A model generated the notes under the pieces. The model was given only the letters and a program-made list of their open reading frames with translations, was not told the origin of the DNA and searched no databases. Position numbers and translations under genes: made by a program. Shown here piece after piece: positions 46,535 to 54,764 of a DNA stretch of 64,000 nucleotides; within the stretch, counting starts at the first letter, position 1, and each line of letters begins with the position of its first letter. Origin of the DNA: Rhodoplanes sp. (lineage in GTDB: Bacteria; Pseudomonadota; Alphaproteobacteria; Rhizobiales; Xanthobacteraceae); contig NZ_JACAAX010000009.1 in NCBI RefSeq assembly GCF_013377085.1, forward strand, positions 62,001-126,000. Direction: 5' to 3'.

Positions 46535-47485
46535 ATGCTGAACCGTCCCGATTCCGACGACCGGCCCCGGCTCGGCTACACCGGAAACCTGCTCGACCGC
46601 GATCCGGCGGTCCGGCACGACCCGGCCCGGGTGGCGGCGCTCGCCGCCGATCCGGCCGCCCGCACCTATGTGACGGCCGGCGACATGGTGGTGATGCGGC
46701 GCGGTGCCGCGCTCGCCGACCCGCTGTTCGGGCTCGCCGAGGCCGACGGCCTCGGTCCGGGGCGCGAACGGGTCCTGCTCGGCCTGTCGGGCGCCGCCCC
46801 GCGGTTCGGGCTGGGGCTCGACCCCGGCGCCGCCGAGGCGCTGTCGGCGCGCTCCGACCTGCTGGTGACGGACCTCCGCTCGATCGCCGTGCAGGGCCTG
46901 GTCGCGGCCGAGCACCTGGCTCCGCTCGCTGAGGCCAAGGCGCTGCTGCTGTGGCACGTCCGCCACCGCTTCTGCTCGGTCTGCGGGCAGCTCTCGCAGG
47001 TCGCCGACGCCGGCTGGCGGCGCGCCTGCCCGGCCTGCGGGGCCGAGCATTTCCCGCGCACCGATCCGGTCGTCATCATGCTGGCCGTCGACGGCCAGCG
47101 CTGCCTGCTCGGCCGCCAGGCCCGCTTCGCCCCCGGCATGTGGTCCTGCCTCGCCGGCTTCGTCGAGCCGGGCGAGAACATCGAGGAGGCGGTGCGGCGC
47201 GAGACCCGGGAGGAGGCTGGCATCCGCATCGGCCGGGTGCACTACGCCGCCTCGCAGCCCTGGCCGTTCCCGATGTCGCTGATGATCGGCTGCTACGCCG
47301 AGGCGCTCGACACCGACCTCGTGATGGACATCGACGAGCTCGAGGATCTGCGCTGGTTTTCCCGCGACGAGGTCGCCGCCATGCTGGAGCGCCGCCATCC
47401 CGGCGCGCTGACGACGCCGCCCCCCATCGCCATCGCCCATTTCCTCATCCGCGGCTGGGTCGAGGAGACTTGGCGGCCGGCGTGA
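46535..47485 (+). CDS. nudC: NAD(H) diphosphatase / NAD-capped RNA decapping hydrolase NudC
   Basis: 316 residues. N-terminal domain, then a four-Cys zinc ribbon (CSVCG and CPACG, ~148-169), then the Nudix box GFVEPGENIEEAVRRE with REEAG, and the NADH pyrophosphatase signature SQPWPFPMS. It hydrolyses NADH to NMNH and AMP and removes NAD caps from RNA. It is in a likely operon with the HIT gene. Confidence 0.95.
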   Translation: MLNRPDSDDRPRLGYTGNLLDRDPAVRHDPARVAALAADPAARTYVTAGDMVVMRRGAALADPLFGLAEADGLGPGRERVLLGLSGAAPRFGLGLDPGAAEALSARSDLLVTDLRSIAVQGLVAAEHLAPLAEAKALLLWHVRHRFCSVCGQLSQVADAGWRRACPACGAEHFPRTDPVVIMLAVDGQRCLLGRQARFAPGMWSCLAGFVEPGENIEEAVRRETREEAGIRIGRVHYAASQPWPFPMSLMIGCYAEALDTDLVMDIDELEDLRWFSRDEVAAMLERRHPGALTTPPPIAIAHFLIRGWVEETWRPA

Positions 47486-47527
47486 GCCGGCGCCTCGCTT
47501 CGGCCCGATGCCGCGCACGGACCCGCC

Positions 47528-47980
47528 ATGGATGCCATCGACCGAAAGATCCTCGCGCTGCTCCAGGACGACGCCTCGCTCTCCGTGCAGGAGATCGGCA
47601 ACCGCGTCGGCCTGTCCTCGACGCCGTGCTGGAAGCGCATCCAGAAGCTGGAGGCGGCCGGCATCATCGCCCGCCGGGTGGCGCTGGTCGATCCCGACAA
47701 GGTCGGGCTCGGCGTCACGGTGTTCGTCTCGGTGGAGACGGCCGACCATTCGCAGGAATGGCTCGATCGCTTCGCCCAGACGGTCGGGGCGATGCCGCAG
47801 GTGATGGAGTTCTACCGGATGGCCGGCGACGTCGACTACATGCTGCGCGTCGTCGTGCCCGACATGCACGCCTACGACCGCTTCTACAAGCAGCTCATCG
47901 CCACGGTGCCGCTCAAGAACGTCACCTCGCGCTTCGCCATGGAGCGCATCAAGTCGACCACGGTGCTGCCGATCGGGTGA
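47528..47980 (+). CDS. Lrp/AsnC-family transcriptional regulator
   Basis: 150 residues. Winged helix at the N terminus (QEIGNRVGLSSTPCWKRI), then the RAM ligand-binding domain with VMEFYRMAGDVDYMLRVVV (in part). It probably senses an amino acid. Its target is not evident; 42 bp separate it from nudC. Confidence 0.93.
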   Translation: MDAIDRKILALLQDDASLSVQEIGNRVGLSSTPCWKRIQKLEAAGIIARRVALVDPDKVGLGVTVFVSVETADHSQEWLDRFAQTVGAMPQVMEFYRMAGDVDYMLRVVVPDMHAYDRFYKQLIATVPLKNVTSRFAMERIKSTTVLPIG

Positions 47981-48085
47981 GGCCGGCGGGCACCGACGCC
48001 GAGCTTCGGTGTCGGTGCCGGGCTCGTCCCCATCGGGGCCGAGGTCGAAGCATTTGCGATTTTCTCAGGAGGATCGATATCCTCC

Positions 48086-48160
48086 GCTCATTCCCGCGCA
48101 AGCGGGAATCCAGTCTTGCTTTGCGTGGCCCTGGGTCCCCGCCTTCGCGGGGACGAGCGG
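48086..48160. repeat. Short intergenic repeat, family E
   Basis: About 75 bp: CATTCCCGCGCAAGCGGGAATCCAG-type arm (CCCGC-GCAA-GCGGG stem), then TCCCCGCCTTCGCGGGGACG. Two hairpins. It lies between the Lrp gene and the Tad locus. Confidence 0.75.
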
Positions 48161-48202
48161 AACGGGATGGCTGATCGCGTCGTCTCGGCGCCGAAGCCCG
48201 CG

Positions 48203-48781
48203 TCAGCTCTTGGTGACCTGGTTGGTCATCCGCGGCTTCATGAAGATCTGGTCGGACAGCGGCAGGGTGCCGGTGATGACGTAGCCGATCGTCGGCTTGT
48301 AGCTGTACGCGGCCTCGCCCCAGATCAGCGTGCAGGCGGTGGTCGCGGTGGCGCAGGGGGCGAGCAGCGCGGACGGGATCAGGCTGGAGACGTCGGTGCC
48401 CTTGGTGCGCGCCGTGCCGCCCTGCGTCGAGCTCCAGTCGATGGTCGCCTTCTTGGACTTGTCGACGACGACGCTCGACACCGTGACCTTCAGGTTGGCC
48501 GACGAGTAGGGCGCCAGCACGGCCGTGGCGGCGCTGAGGATGTTGGTGAGATCGGTCGTGCTCACCGTGGTGGCCTGCGCCACCAGGTCGGCGACCGTGT
48601 GCGACACCAGCGTCACCTTGCGGTCGATGCTGACCGCCTGGGTCACCTCGACGCCGCCCAGATAGAGCGTCAGCATCACCGGCAGCAGCAACGCGAATTC
48701 GACGGCGGAGACGCCGCCGTCGTCGCCGCCGAACCGTCGAGCCGGTTCGGCGAGGAAGCGGAGCAGTCGGGCGTGCGGCAT
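48203..48781 (-). CDS. TadE/TadF-family pseudopilin
   Basis: 192 residues. Prepilin-peptidase site DDGG/VSAVEF with Glu at +5, followed by a hydrophobic segment (ALLLPVMLTLYLGG). The C-terminal domain is periplasmic with a pair of Cys (APCATATTAC). TadE/TadF-like minor pilins are needed to assemble Flp fibres. It is coupled to the next gene (7-bp gap). Confidence 0.88.
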   Translation of the reverse strand: MPHARLLRFLAEPARRFGGDDGGVSAVEFALLLPVMLTLYLGGVEVTQAVSIDRKVTLVSHTVADLVAQATTVSTTDLTNILSAATAVLAPYSSANLKVTVSSVVVDKSKKATIDWSSTQGGTARTKGTDVSSLIPSALLAPCATATTACTLIWGEAAYSYKPTIGYVITGTLPLSDQIFMKPRMTNQVTKS

Positions 48782-48788
48782 GGCAGCC

Positions 48789-49391
48789 TCAGAAGGGTTC
48801 GTTGCGGAATGCGGCGGTCGCGACCAGCATGCGCGTGGTGGACGAGCTGTCGGCCAGATAGGTCTGGGTCAGCGGCGAGACGATAGGCCACTTGTAGATC
48901 AGGCGGACCACGACGATGTCGCCGTTGGCGCCGGGCTGATAGGTGGTGACCGGCTTGCCGCTCGAGTCGACCGTCACGGTGCTGGTGATCGAGGCGAACG
49001 ACGTGTATTTCTGCACGTCGACATACATTCCGTTCGCGCAGTCGAACAGAGCGACGATCTTGCCGCACACCGCGGTCTTGAACTTGTCGGCGTCGAAGCT
49101 CGCACTCTGCGCCTGCCCGGTCATGATCAGACGGGCCGAATCGGCGACCGCGGTCTCCAGCGTCTGCTGGGCGAAGAACACCAGCGCCGTCTCCATCGTC
49201 ATCAGCAGGATCGACATGAACGGCAGCAGCACGATGCCGAACTCGATGGCGGTCGTGCCTTCCTTCCGGCGCACGAAGCTCCGCAGCCAAGCCGGCGTCG
49301 TCGACCGCACAGCCGAACGCGCCGGCGCCACGACGCGCGCCGACAACCCCGCCTGGACGGCTTCGAGCATCCTCGTGCATCGTCGGAGCAT
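48789..49391 (-). CDS. TadE-like pseudopilin
   Basis: 200 residues. It has a long cytoplasmic leader (~45 residues) and then the site RKEG/TTAIEFGIVLLPFM, with Glu at +5. The periplasmic part has two Cys (AVCGKIVALFDC). The first of two pseudopilin genes read away from the flp pilins. A CtrA-like box lies ~90 bp upstream. Confidence 0.9.
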   Translation of the reverse strand: MLRRCTRMLEAVQAGLSARVVAPARSAVRSTTPAWLRSFVRRKEGTTAIEFGIVLLPFMSILLMTMETALVFFAQQTLETAVADSARLIMTGQAQSASFDADKFKTAVCGKIVALFDCANGMYVDVQKYTSFASITSTVTVDSSGKPVTTYQPGANGDIVVVRLIYKWPIVSPLTQTYLADSSSTTRMLVATAAFRNEPF

Positions 49392-49477
49392 GGGCGCACC
49401 TCTCGCGAACGAGCTATTTTAGGCAAAGGCCTGTTGTGAAACCCTTGCGCTGGACCGGTAGCGGCCCGCCCCTCCGA

Positions 49478-49492
49478 TTGAGAAAACTTTAA
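49478..49492. promoter_or_regulatory. CtrA-like box upstream of the pseudopilin genes
   Basis: TTGA-GAAAACT-TTAA, one mismatch to TTAA-N7-TTAA, in a strongly GC-rich genome and 87 bp upstream of the TadE-like gene. Confidence 0.5.
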
Positions 49493-49546
49493 CCAAGAGG
49501 GGCGCGCGGAGCCTGGTCTCGTCACCCCGCGGTGCGCGACCGAGCC

Positions 49547-50038
49547 TCAGCGCGCCGGACCCGGACCGCCGGCGCCGGCCTGGGCGCGCAGGTTGCGCGT
49601 GCTGGTCTGCGAGATGGTCGCGTCGAAGAAGTCCGGCGTGTCGCCGAGCGTGATGCGGCGGTCGCAGTCCGGCGTGCAACTATACGACTCGCGCCTGGCG
49701 CCGCGATAGACGACGACGGCGTCGGGCGGTCCCTGCACCTGCACGGCCTCGTTCATCAGCATCTTTCCGGCGCGGTCGAGCGCCACCAGATTGGTGACGC
49801 CGTATCCCTTGCCGGTGATCACCATCATGCCGCCGGCCTGCACGGAAACATCGGCAATCAGCGGGTTTCCGATCACGATGGTGGCGACGTTCTCGGGCAT
49901 CTTGACGATGCGGGCCTGATCGAGAACAACGACGAGGGGATCGGCCGGCGCCGCCGGTTCCGCAGCCGCCACACCGCAGAGGAGGCAGAGCGCCAAGCCG
50001 ATCGGACCAGGCCAGCACCGCCACGACGAGCACGTCAT
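49547..50038 (-). CDS. Stand-alone pilus-assembly N-terminal domain protein (secretin N0-like)
   Basis: 163 residues. Signal peptide (~12-26, ending GVAAAEP). Then a single domain like the N-terminal domain of RcpA/CpaC: PENVATIVIGNPLIADVS and MVITGKGYGVTNLVALD, matching the NPEIANAVI and GKIGQTNIYFFD of CpaC in this window. A C-terminal tail has CTPDCD. No secretin pore part. It may cap or pilot the CpaC secretin. GGAGAG precedes the ATG at 50038. Confidence 0.82.
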   Translation of the reverse strand: MTCSSWRCWPGPIGLALCLLCGVAAAEPAAPADPLVVVLDQARIVKMPENVATIVIGNPLIADVSVQAGGMMVITGKGYGVTNLVALDRAGKMLMNEAVQVQGPPDAVVVYRGARRESYSCTPDCDRRITLGDTPDFFDATISQTSTRNLRAQAGAGGPGPAR

Positions 50039-50376
50039 CGGAACTCTCCAAATCACACCGGAACCGACGACCGCGAGACGGCCGTATCCGCGCTCTCGAC
50101 CTTGCGACGGAATTGGTGAATCAAATGCCAATGAGCCGGATGCGGCCGAGTTGCAGAAAGGCCCGATTTTCGGGGACTTCCTCGCCAATTTGCACGACAT
50201 TTGAAACAGGGTGTTAACCACGCGCCAAACGATCGCGATGAGGCCCGGATTCTGCGAGCGAATTAACCGGCACGCAAGGGGCCTGCGCTAACGTGGCGCC
50301 AAGGTCCGGATTGACCGGGACACAACTGGTTGGCGGACCGAGCTCAGACAGTATGCGTGGACTCCAGGAGCAGGAC

Positions 50377-50544
50377 ATGAACAACCTTGTGAAGCGCTTT
50401 GCGAAGGACGAGTCTGGTGCGACCGCCATCGAGTATGGCCTGATCGCCGCCGGCATCTCGGTCGCCATCATCGCGGTGGTGAATTCTCTCGGCACCAGCC
50501 TGAAGAACACCTTCTCGAACGTCTCCAGCCAGCTCGGCAAGTAA
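50377..50544 (+). CDS. flp: Flp-family type IVb pilin, copy 1
   Basis: 55 residues. Leader MNNLVKRFAKDESG, cleavage after Gly, then ATAIEYGLIAAGISVAI with Glu at +5 and Tyr at +6. It forms the Flp/Tad adhesive fibre. Strong terminator follows (50562-50605), so it may be made as its own mRNA, as the major pilin usually is. Confidence 0.93.
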   Translation: MNNLVKRFAKDESGATAIEYGLIAAGISVAIIAVVNSLGTSLKNTFSNVSSQLGK

Positions 50545-50561
50545 GCCGACCGCAGGCTCGA

Positions 50562-50605
50562 AAACAGAAGGCCCCGGACCTCGCGTCCGGGGCCTTCTGC
50601 TGTTT
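50562..50605 (+). terminator. Terminator hairpin after flp copy 1
   Basis: Stem CAGAAGGCCCCGGAC (50565-50579) with GTCCGGGGCCTTCTG (50585-50599), 15 perfect pairs and a 5-nt loop, then CTGTTT. Confidence 0.85.
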
Positions 50606-50782
50606 CAGGGCAGCTCTTCGCGGCCCGCGCCACGAATTCGTTAAACGATCGGTTCTGATTTGACGCGAACATTCCGCCGATTTTCGCTGCTTCGGCTTAT
50701 CGGCTCGGCGACGGGTGGATGCGAGACTCCACCGTCGGCCGAACAGTCCGGCCTCGGATTTGACAACACCAAGGAAACCGAA

Positions 50783-50947
50783 ATGACCCTCATCAAGCGC
50801 TTCCTCGCCGACAAGTCCGGTGCGACCGCCATCGAGTACGGCCTGATCGCCGCCGGCATCTCGGTCGCCATCATCGCGGTGGTGAACTCGCTCGGCACCA
50901 GCCTGAAGAACACCTTCTCGAACGTCTCCAGCCAGCTCGGCAAGTAA
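50783..50947 (+). CDS. flp: Flp-family type IVb pilin, copy 2
   Basis: 54 residues. Same mature sequence as copy 1 from ATAIEY to the end, with only four synonymous base differences over the last ~132 bp. The leader differs (MTLIKRFLADKSG). It has its own terminator. Confidence 0.92.
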   Translation: MTLIKRFLADKSGATAIEYGLIAAGISVAIIAVVNSLGTSLKNTFSNVSSQLGK

Positions 50948-50967
50948 GCTCCGGCCGGCACGATACG

Positions 50968-50998
50968 AAAGGCCCCGGGCGCCGCGCCCGGGGCCTTC
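50968..50998 (+). terminator. Terminator hairpin after flp copy 2
   Basis: Stem AAGGCCCCGGGCG (50969-50981) with CGCCCGGGGCCTT (50985-50997), 13 perfect pairs and a 3-nt loop. Confidence 0.82.
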
Positions 50999-51172
50999 CG
51001 CATTCTCGGACGGAAGACATGATATGGTTTATGCGACGTGAACGGGATCGCATTAATATTGCACAAGTCACGGCGGGAAATTCTGCAACTTCTCTTATTA
51101 CCTCTTTCGCGTGTCGATGCGACCATGCTCACGTCGCCACACGGGCGATCATCCATTTCAGGAGAACGTGAC

Positions 51173-51337
51173 ATGACTCTCATCAAGCGCTTCGCTGCCG
51201 ACCAGTCCGGCGCCACCGCCATCGAGTACGGCCTGATCGCCGCCGGCATCTCGGTCGCCATCATCGCGGTGGTGAACTCGCTCGGCACCAGCCTGATGAA
51301 CACCTTCTCGAACGTCTCCAGCCAGATCGGCAAGTAA
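51173..51337 (+). CDS. flp: Flp-family type IVb pilin, copy 3
   Basis: 54 residues. Differs from copy 2 at a few residues only (SLMNTF for SLKNTF, SQIGK for SQLGK, FAADQSG leader). The 160-bp leader before it is AT-richer than the surroundings, consistent with an own promoter. No clear hairpin follows. Confidence 0.92.
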   Translation: MTLIKRFAADQSGATAIEYGLIAAGISVAIIAVVNSLGTSLMNTFSNVSSQIGK

Positions 51338-51526
51338 CGACCGGCTCGGCTCGGACGGCGACGGTCCCGCATCGGACGGGGCGGTTGCCAGCCCGGGGGG
51401 ACTCCTGGTGCGAGAGTCGCGGGCGCACGCCACGCGACCCGCCGAAACGCCCGACCGGAGTTACCGGCGCTTAATCCCTTCCACGTATCATTCACCTACG
51501 CCGCGAGGGCGATGTTCGAGGGAAGC

Positions 51527-51700
51527 ATGATCCGTGCGTTGAAGCGTTTCGTCCGGGACGACCGTGCGGCCACCTCGATCGAGTACGCGCTCATCGCAGC
51601 CGGCGTCTCGATCACCATCATCGCCGCCGTCCAGGCGATGGGCACGAGCATGAAGGACCGCTACACCGAAGTGTCCAACAGCCTCGCGTCGGGGAACTGA
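51527..51700 (+). CDS. Diverged Flp-like pilin, copy 4, altered cleavage site
   Basis: 57 residues. Core ATSIEYALIAAGVSITIIAA. The residue before the cleavage point is Ala (DDRA/ATSIEY), not the Gly that prepilin peptidases normally need. GAGGGAAGC precedes the ATG. It is 4 bp before the prepilin peptidase gene, so co-transcribed with it. It may be a minor pilin or a poorly processed regulator of pilus assembly. Confidence 0.85.
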   Translation: MIRALKRFVRDDRAATSIEYALIAAGVSITIIAAVQAMGTSMKDRYTEVSNSLASGN

Positions 51701-51704
51701 CGCC

Positions 51705-52208
51705 ATGCTCCTCGATGCCGCGCGCCTGCTCGTCTTCCCGGCTCTGATGGCGTTCGCCGCCTCGAGCGACCTCTTCACCATGACGATCTCCAACCGGGTG
51801 GCGATTCTGCTCGCGCTCGGCTTCGGCGCGCTCGCGGCCGCGAGCGGCATGCCGATCGCGGAGATCGGCGAGCATCTCGGCGCCGCGGCCGTGGTGCTGG
51901 TCGTCAGCTTCGTCTTTTTCGCCCGCGGCTGGATCGGCGGCGGCGACGCCAAGCTCGCGGCCGCGACCGCCCTGTGGCTCGGCTTCGGCTTCCTCTACGA
52001 GTATGTGCTCTACGCCTCGCTGCTCGGCGGCGTGCTCACGCTCGGCCTGCTCGAGTTCCGCAAATACGCCCTGCCGGGCCGGCTCGGCGACGAGGCCTGG
52101 ATCGAGCGCCTGCACCGCCGCGACGGCGGCATCCCGTACGGGATCGCGCTCGCCGCCGCCGCGCTGCTGATCTATCCGTCGACCCCCTGGATGGCCGCGA
52201 TCGGCTGA
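51705..52208 (+). CDS. cpaA: Prepilin peptidase CpaA/TadV (A24 family)
   Basis: 167 residues, four to six membrane segments. The two catalytic Asp are in SSDLFTMTISNR (~22) and GGGDAKLAA (~76). It cleaves the Flp pilins and TadE-like pseudopilins. It lacks the methylase domain of PilD, as usual for TadV. Confidence 0.93.
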   Translation: MLLDAARLLVFPALMAFAASSDLFTMTISNRVAILLALGFGALAAASGMPIAEIGEHLGAAAVVLVVSFVFFARGWIGGGDAKLAAATALWLGFGFLYEYVLYASLLGGVLTLGLLEFRKYALPGRLGDEAWIERLHRRDGGIPYGIALAAAALLIYPSTPWMAAIG

Positions 52209-52369
52209 GCCGTCGCGCCGCCGCCACGGCTTTCCCCGGTTCGTCTCGCACGGTCGCGCCGTGCCCCGCGCGGCCGGCGCCGGGAAGAAACATCCGTTCA
52301 AATACGCCCTGTCGCTCAGGGGCTTCGCGCCTCTCTGGTCGGCCGATGTGGCAAACCGGATACGCCTCA

Positions 52370-52384
52370 TTAACCATGAATTGA
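52370..52384. promoter_or_regulatory. CtrA-like box upstream of cpaB
   Basis: TTAA-CCATGAA-TTGA, one mismatch to TTAA-N7-TTAA and containing the TTAACCAT octamer, 68 bp before the cpaB start. Confidence 0.6.
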
Positions 52385-52451
52385 CCTTTGGCTGCTGAAA
52401 TGCCGGCAGGACGGAGTCTGGTGCCGTCGCGTCATGTGGAAAGTGAAGCGT

Positions 52452-53249
52452 ATGAAAGCCGCCCGCCTGATCGTCCTCGGAATCGCCGTCGTCGCCGGCG
52501 GCCTCGCGGCCATCCTGGCCGGCGGCCTCGACCGCCAGGAGGCTCCGGCTCCGGCCCCGGCCGCCAGTCTCGACACCGTCGAGGTGCTGGTGGCCAAGAA
52601 CGACATCGGGATCGGGCAGAGCCTCAGCGAGCAGGACGTGCAGTGGCAGCCGTGGCCGACGGCCGCGCTGAGCCCCGCCTTCCTGCGCCGCAACGAGCGC
52701 CCCGACGCCGTCGCGCAGTTTGTCGGCGCCATCGCCCGCACGCCGATCGCCGCCGGCGAGCCGGTGCGCGAGAGCAAGCTGATCAAGGTGAAGGGCTCGG
52801 GCTACATGGCCGCCATCCTGCCGCAGGGCATGCGGGCGGTGTCGACCGAAATCTCGCCGGAGACCGGCGCCGGCGGCTTCATCCTGCCGAACGACCGCGT
52901 CGACGTGCTGCTCACCCGCCGCGACCGCGAATCCGAGCGCGCGACCGGCATCGAGGCCCATGTCAGCGAGACCGTGCTGCCGGACGTGCGGGTGCTCGCC
53001 ATCGACCAGCTCGTCGAGGAGAAGAACGGCCAGAAGGTCGTGGTCGGACGCACCGCGACGCTGGAGCTGACGCCGCGCCAGGCCGAAACCCTCGCGGTTT
53101 CCAAGCAGATGGGCTCGCTGTCGCTGGCGCTGCGCAGCCTCGCCGACTCCGACCCGAGCAGGGACCGCGGCGAGGTGGTCGAGGTCGAGCGCAGCAACCG
53201 GCTGAACATGGTCCGCTTCGGCGTGACGAGCACGACGATCGCAAAGTGA
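52452..53249 (+). CDS. cpaB: Flp pilus assembly protein CpaB/RcpC
   Basis: 265 residues. One N-terminal membrane segment (MKAARLIVLGIAVVAGG), a SAF domain (~45-110: VEVLVAKNDIGIGQSLSEQ, in parts), then a RcpC/CpaB domain with VDVLLTRRD and VGRTATLELTPRQAE. It sits in the periplasm and may tune the secretin. ATG at 52452 is chosen, with another in frame 18 bp upstream. Confidence 0.93.
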   Translation: MKAARLIVLGIAVVAGGLAAILAGGLDRQEAPAPAPAASLDTVEVLVAKNDIGIGQSLSEQDVQWQPWPTAALSPAFLRRNERPDAVAQFVGAIARTPIAAGEPVRESKLIKVKGSGYMAAILPQGMRAVSTEISPETGAGGFILPNDRVDVLLTRRDRESERATGIEAHVSETVLPDVRVLAIDQLVEEKNGQKVVVGRTATLELTPRQAETLAVSKQMGSLSLALRSLADSDPSRDRGEVVEVERSNRLNMVRFGVTSTTIAK

Positions 53250-53287
53250 GCGGCTTACGGGGTGGGCTGCGAGGCAAGGGGGCGGAG

Positions 53288-54739
53288 ATGTCCATGAGCG
53301 CCATGAAGCGGGCCGTCGCGCTGGGAGCGCTGCTGGTCGGGGCCGCCGTCGGCCTCGCGCAGCCGGCCGGCGCCGCCGATCCGCGCGGGCTGCCGCCGCC
53401 CTTGCCGCCGCCTGCCGTCGAGACGATGGCGGTCGAGCCGGGCGTGCAGTCGGTGCAGCTCGGCGTCGGCAAGTCGGTGGTGATCGACCTGCCGCGCGAC
53501 GTCAAGGACGTCCTGGTCGCCAATCCCGAGATCGCCAATGCGGTGATCCGCTCGTCGCGCCGCGCCTATCTGATCGGCGGCAAGATCGGGCAGACCAACA
53601 TCTATTTCTTCGACGAGACCGGCGCCCAGATCGTCGGCTACGACATCGCGGTGACGCGCGACCTCAACGGCCTGCGCGCGACCCTGCGCCGCATGTTCCC
53701 GCAAGGCGACGTGTCGATCGAGGGCGCCGGCGAGGGCGTCATGCTCACCGGGACGGTGACGAGCCCGTCCGATGCCCAGCAGGCCTTCGACCTCGCGGTC
53801 CGCCTGGTCGGCACCGACACGAAGGTGCTCAATGCCATCGCGGTGAAGGGCCGCGACCAGGTGATGCTGAAGGTCACGGTCGCCGAGGTGCAGCGCGACA
53901 TCATCAAGCAGCTCGGCATCAATCTCGACGGCACCATCGGCAGCGGCAACGCGGTGCTCAACCTGAGCACCAGCAATCCGTTCTCGGCCTATGGCGGGGA
54001 CCTCAGCGGAACGGCGTTCACCGGAACCTTCGGCAAGGTCACGGCGACCCTCAAGGCGATGGAGCGCGCCGGCGTCATCCGCACGCTGGCCGAGCCGAAT
54101 CTGAGCGCGGTGTCGGGCGAGAGCGCGACGTTCCTGGCGGGCGGCGAGTTTCCCATCCCGGGCGGGCTGACCTGCGACCAGACCGGCCGCAACTGCCAGG
54201 TCGCGGTTCAGTTCAAGAAGTTCGGCATCGGGCTGGCCTTCACGCCGGTGGTGCTGAGCGAGGGCCGCATCAGCCTCAAGGTCATGACCGAGGTCTCGGA
54301 TCTGTCCAACGAGAACTCCATGACGCTGCAGCCGACCATCGGCGGACCGACCGTCACGATCCCGTCGATCCGGACGCGGCGCGCCGAGACGGTCGTCGAG
54401 ATCCCGTCCGGTGGCATGCTCGCCATGGCCGGCATGATCCAGGAGCAGACCAAGCAGGCGATCAACGGCGTGCCCGGGCTGCTCCAGCTTCCGGTGCTCG
54501 GCACGCTGTTCCGCAGCCGGGACTACGTGAATCGCGAGTCCGAGCTGATGATCATGGTGGCGCCCTACACGGTTCGGTCGGTGGCGCCGAAGGGCCTGTC
54601 GCGGCCCGACGACGGGTACGCCGACATCTCCGATCCATCCGCCGTGCTGCTCGGCCGCCTCAACAAGATCTACGGCGTGAGCGGCAGCGCCGATCCGAGC
54701 CGCACCTATTTCGGCAAGTACGGCTTCATTCTGGACTGA
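53288..54739 (+). CDS. cpaC: Flp pilus secretin CpaC/RcpA
   Basis: 483 residues. Signal peptide ending PAGAADP, N-terminal pilus domain (VGKSVVIDLP, NPEIANAVI), BON-like domain (~130-190), and secretin pore with the conserved VPGLLQLPVLGTLFRS and SELMIMVAPY. It forms the outer-membrane channel for the pilus. Confidence 0.95.
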   Translation: MSMSAMKRAVALGALLVGAAVGLAQPAGAADPRGLPPPLPPPAVETMAVEPGVQSVQLGVGKSVVIDLPRDVKDVLVANPEIANAVIRSSRRAYLIGGKIGQTNIYFFDETGAQIVGYDIAVTRDLNGLRATLRRMFPQGDVSIEGAGEGVMLTGTVTSPSDAQQAFDLAVRLVGTDTKVLNAIAVKGRDQVMLKVTVAEVQRDIIKQLGINLDGTIGSGNAVLNLSTSNPFSAYGGDLSGTAFTGTFGKVTATLKAMERAGVIRTLAEPNLSAVSGESATFLAGGEFPIPGGLTCDQTGRNCQVAVQFKKFGIGLAFTPVVLSEGRISLKVMTEVSDLSNENSMTLQPTIGGPTVTIPSIRTRRAETVVEIPSGGMLAMAGMIQEQTKQAINGVPGLLQLPVLGTLFRSRDYVNRESELMIMVAPYTVRSVAPKGLSRPDDGYADISDPSAVLLGRLNKIYGVSGSADPSRTYFGKYGFILD

Positions 54740-54764
54740 GTGGCAGGGACCGGGAGACGACCAC

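Noticed and set aside
50222-50376. CtrA box before flp copy 1
   Set aside because: Two TTAACC half-sites are present (50213-50280 region), but neither has a second TTAA at the right spacing; two or more mismatches.
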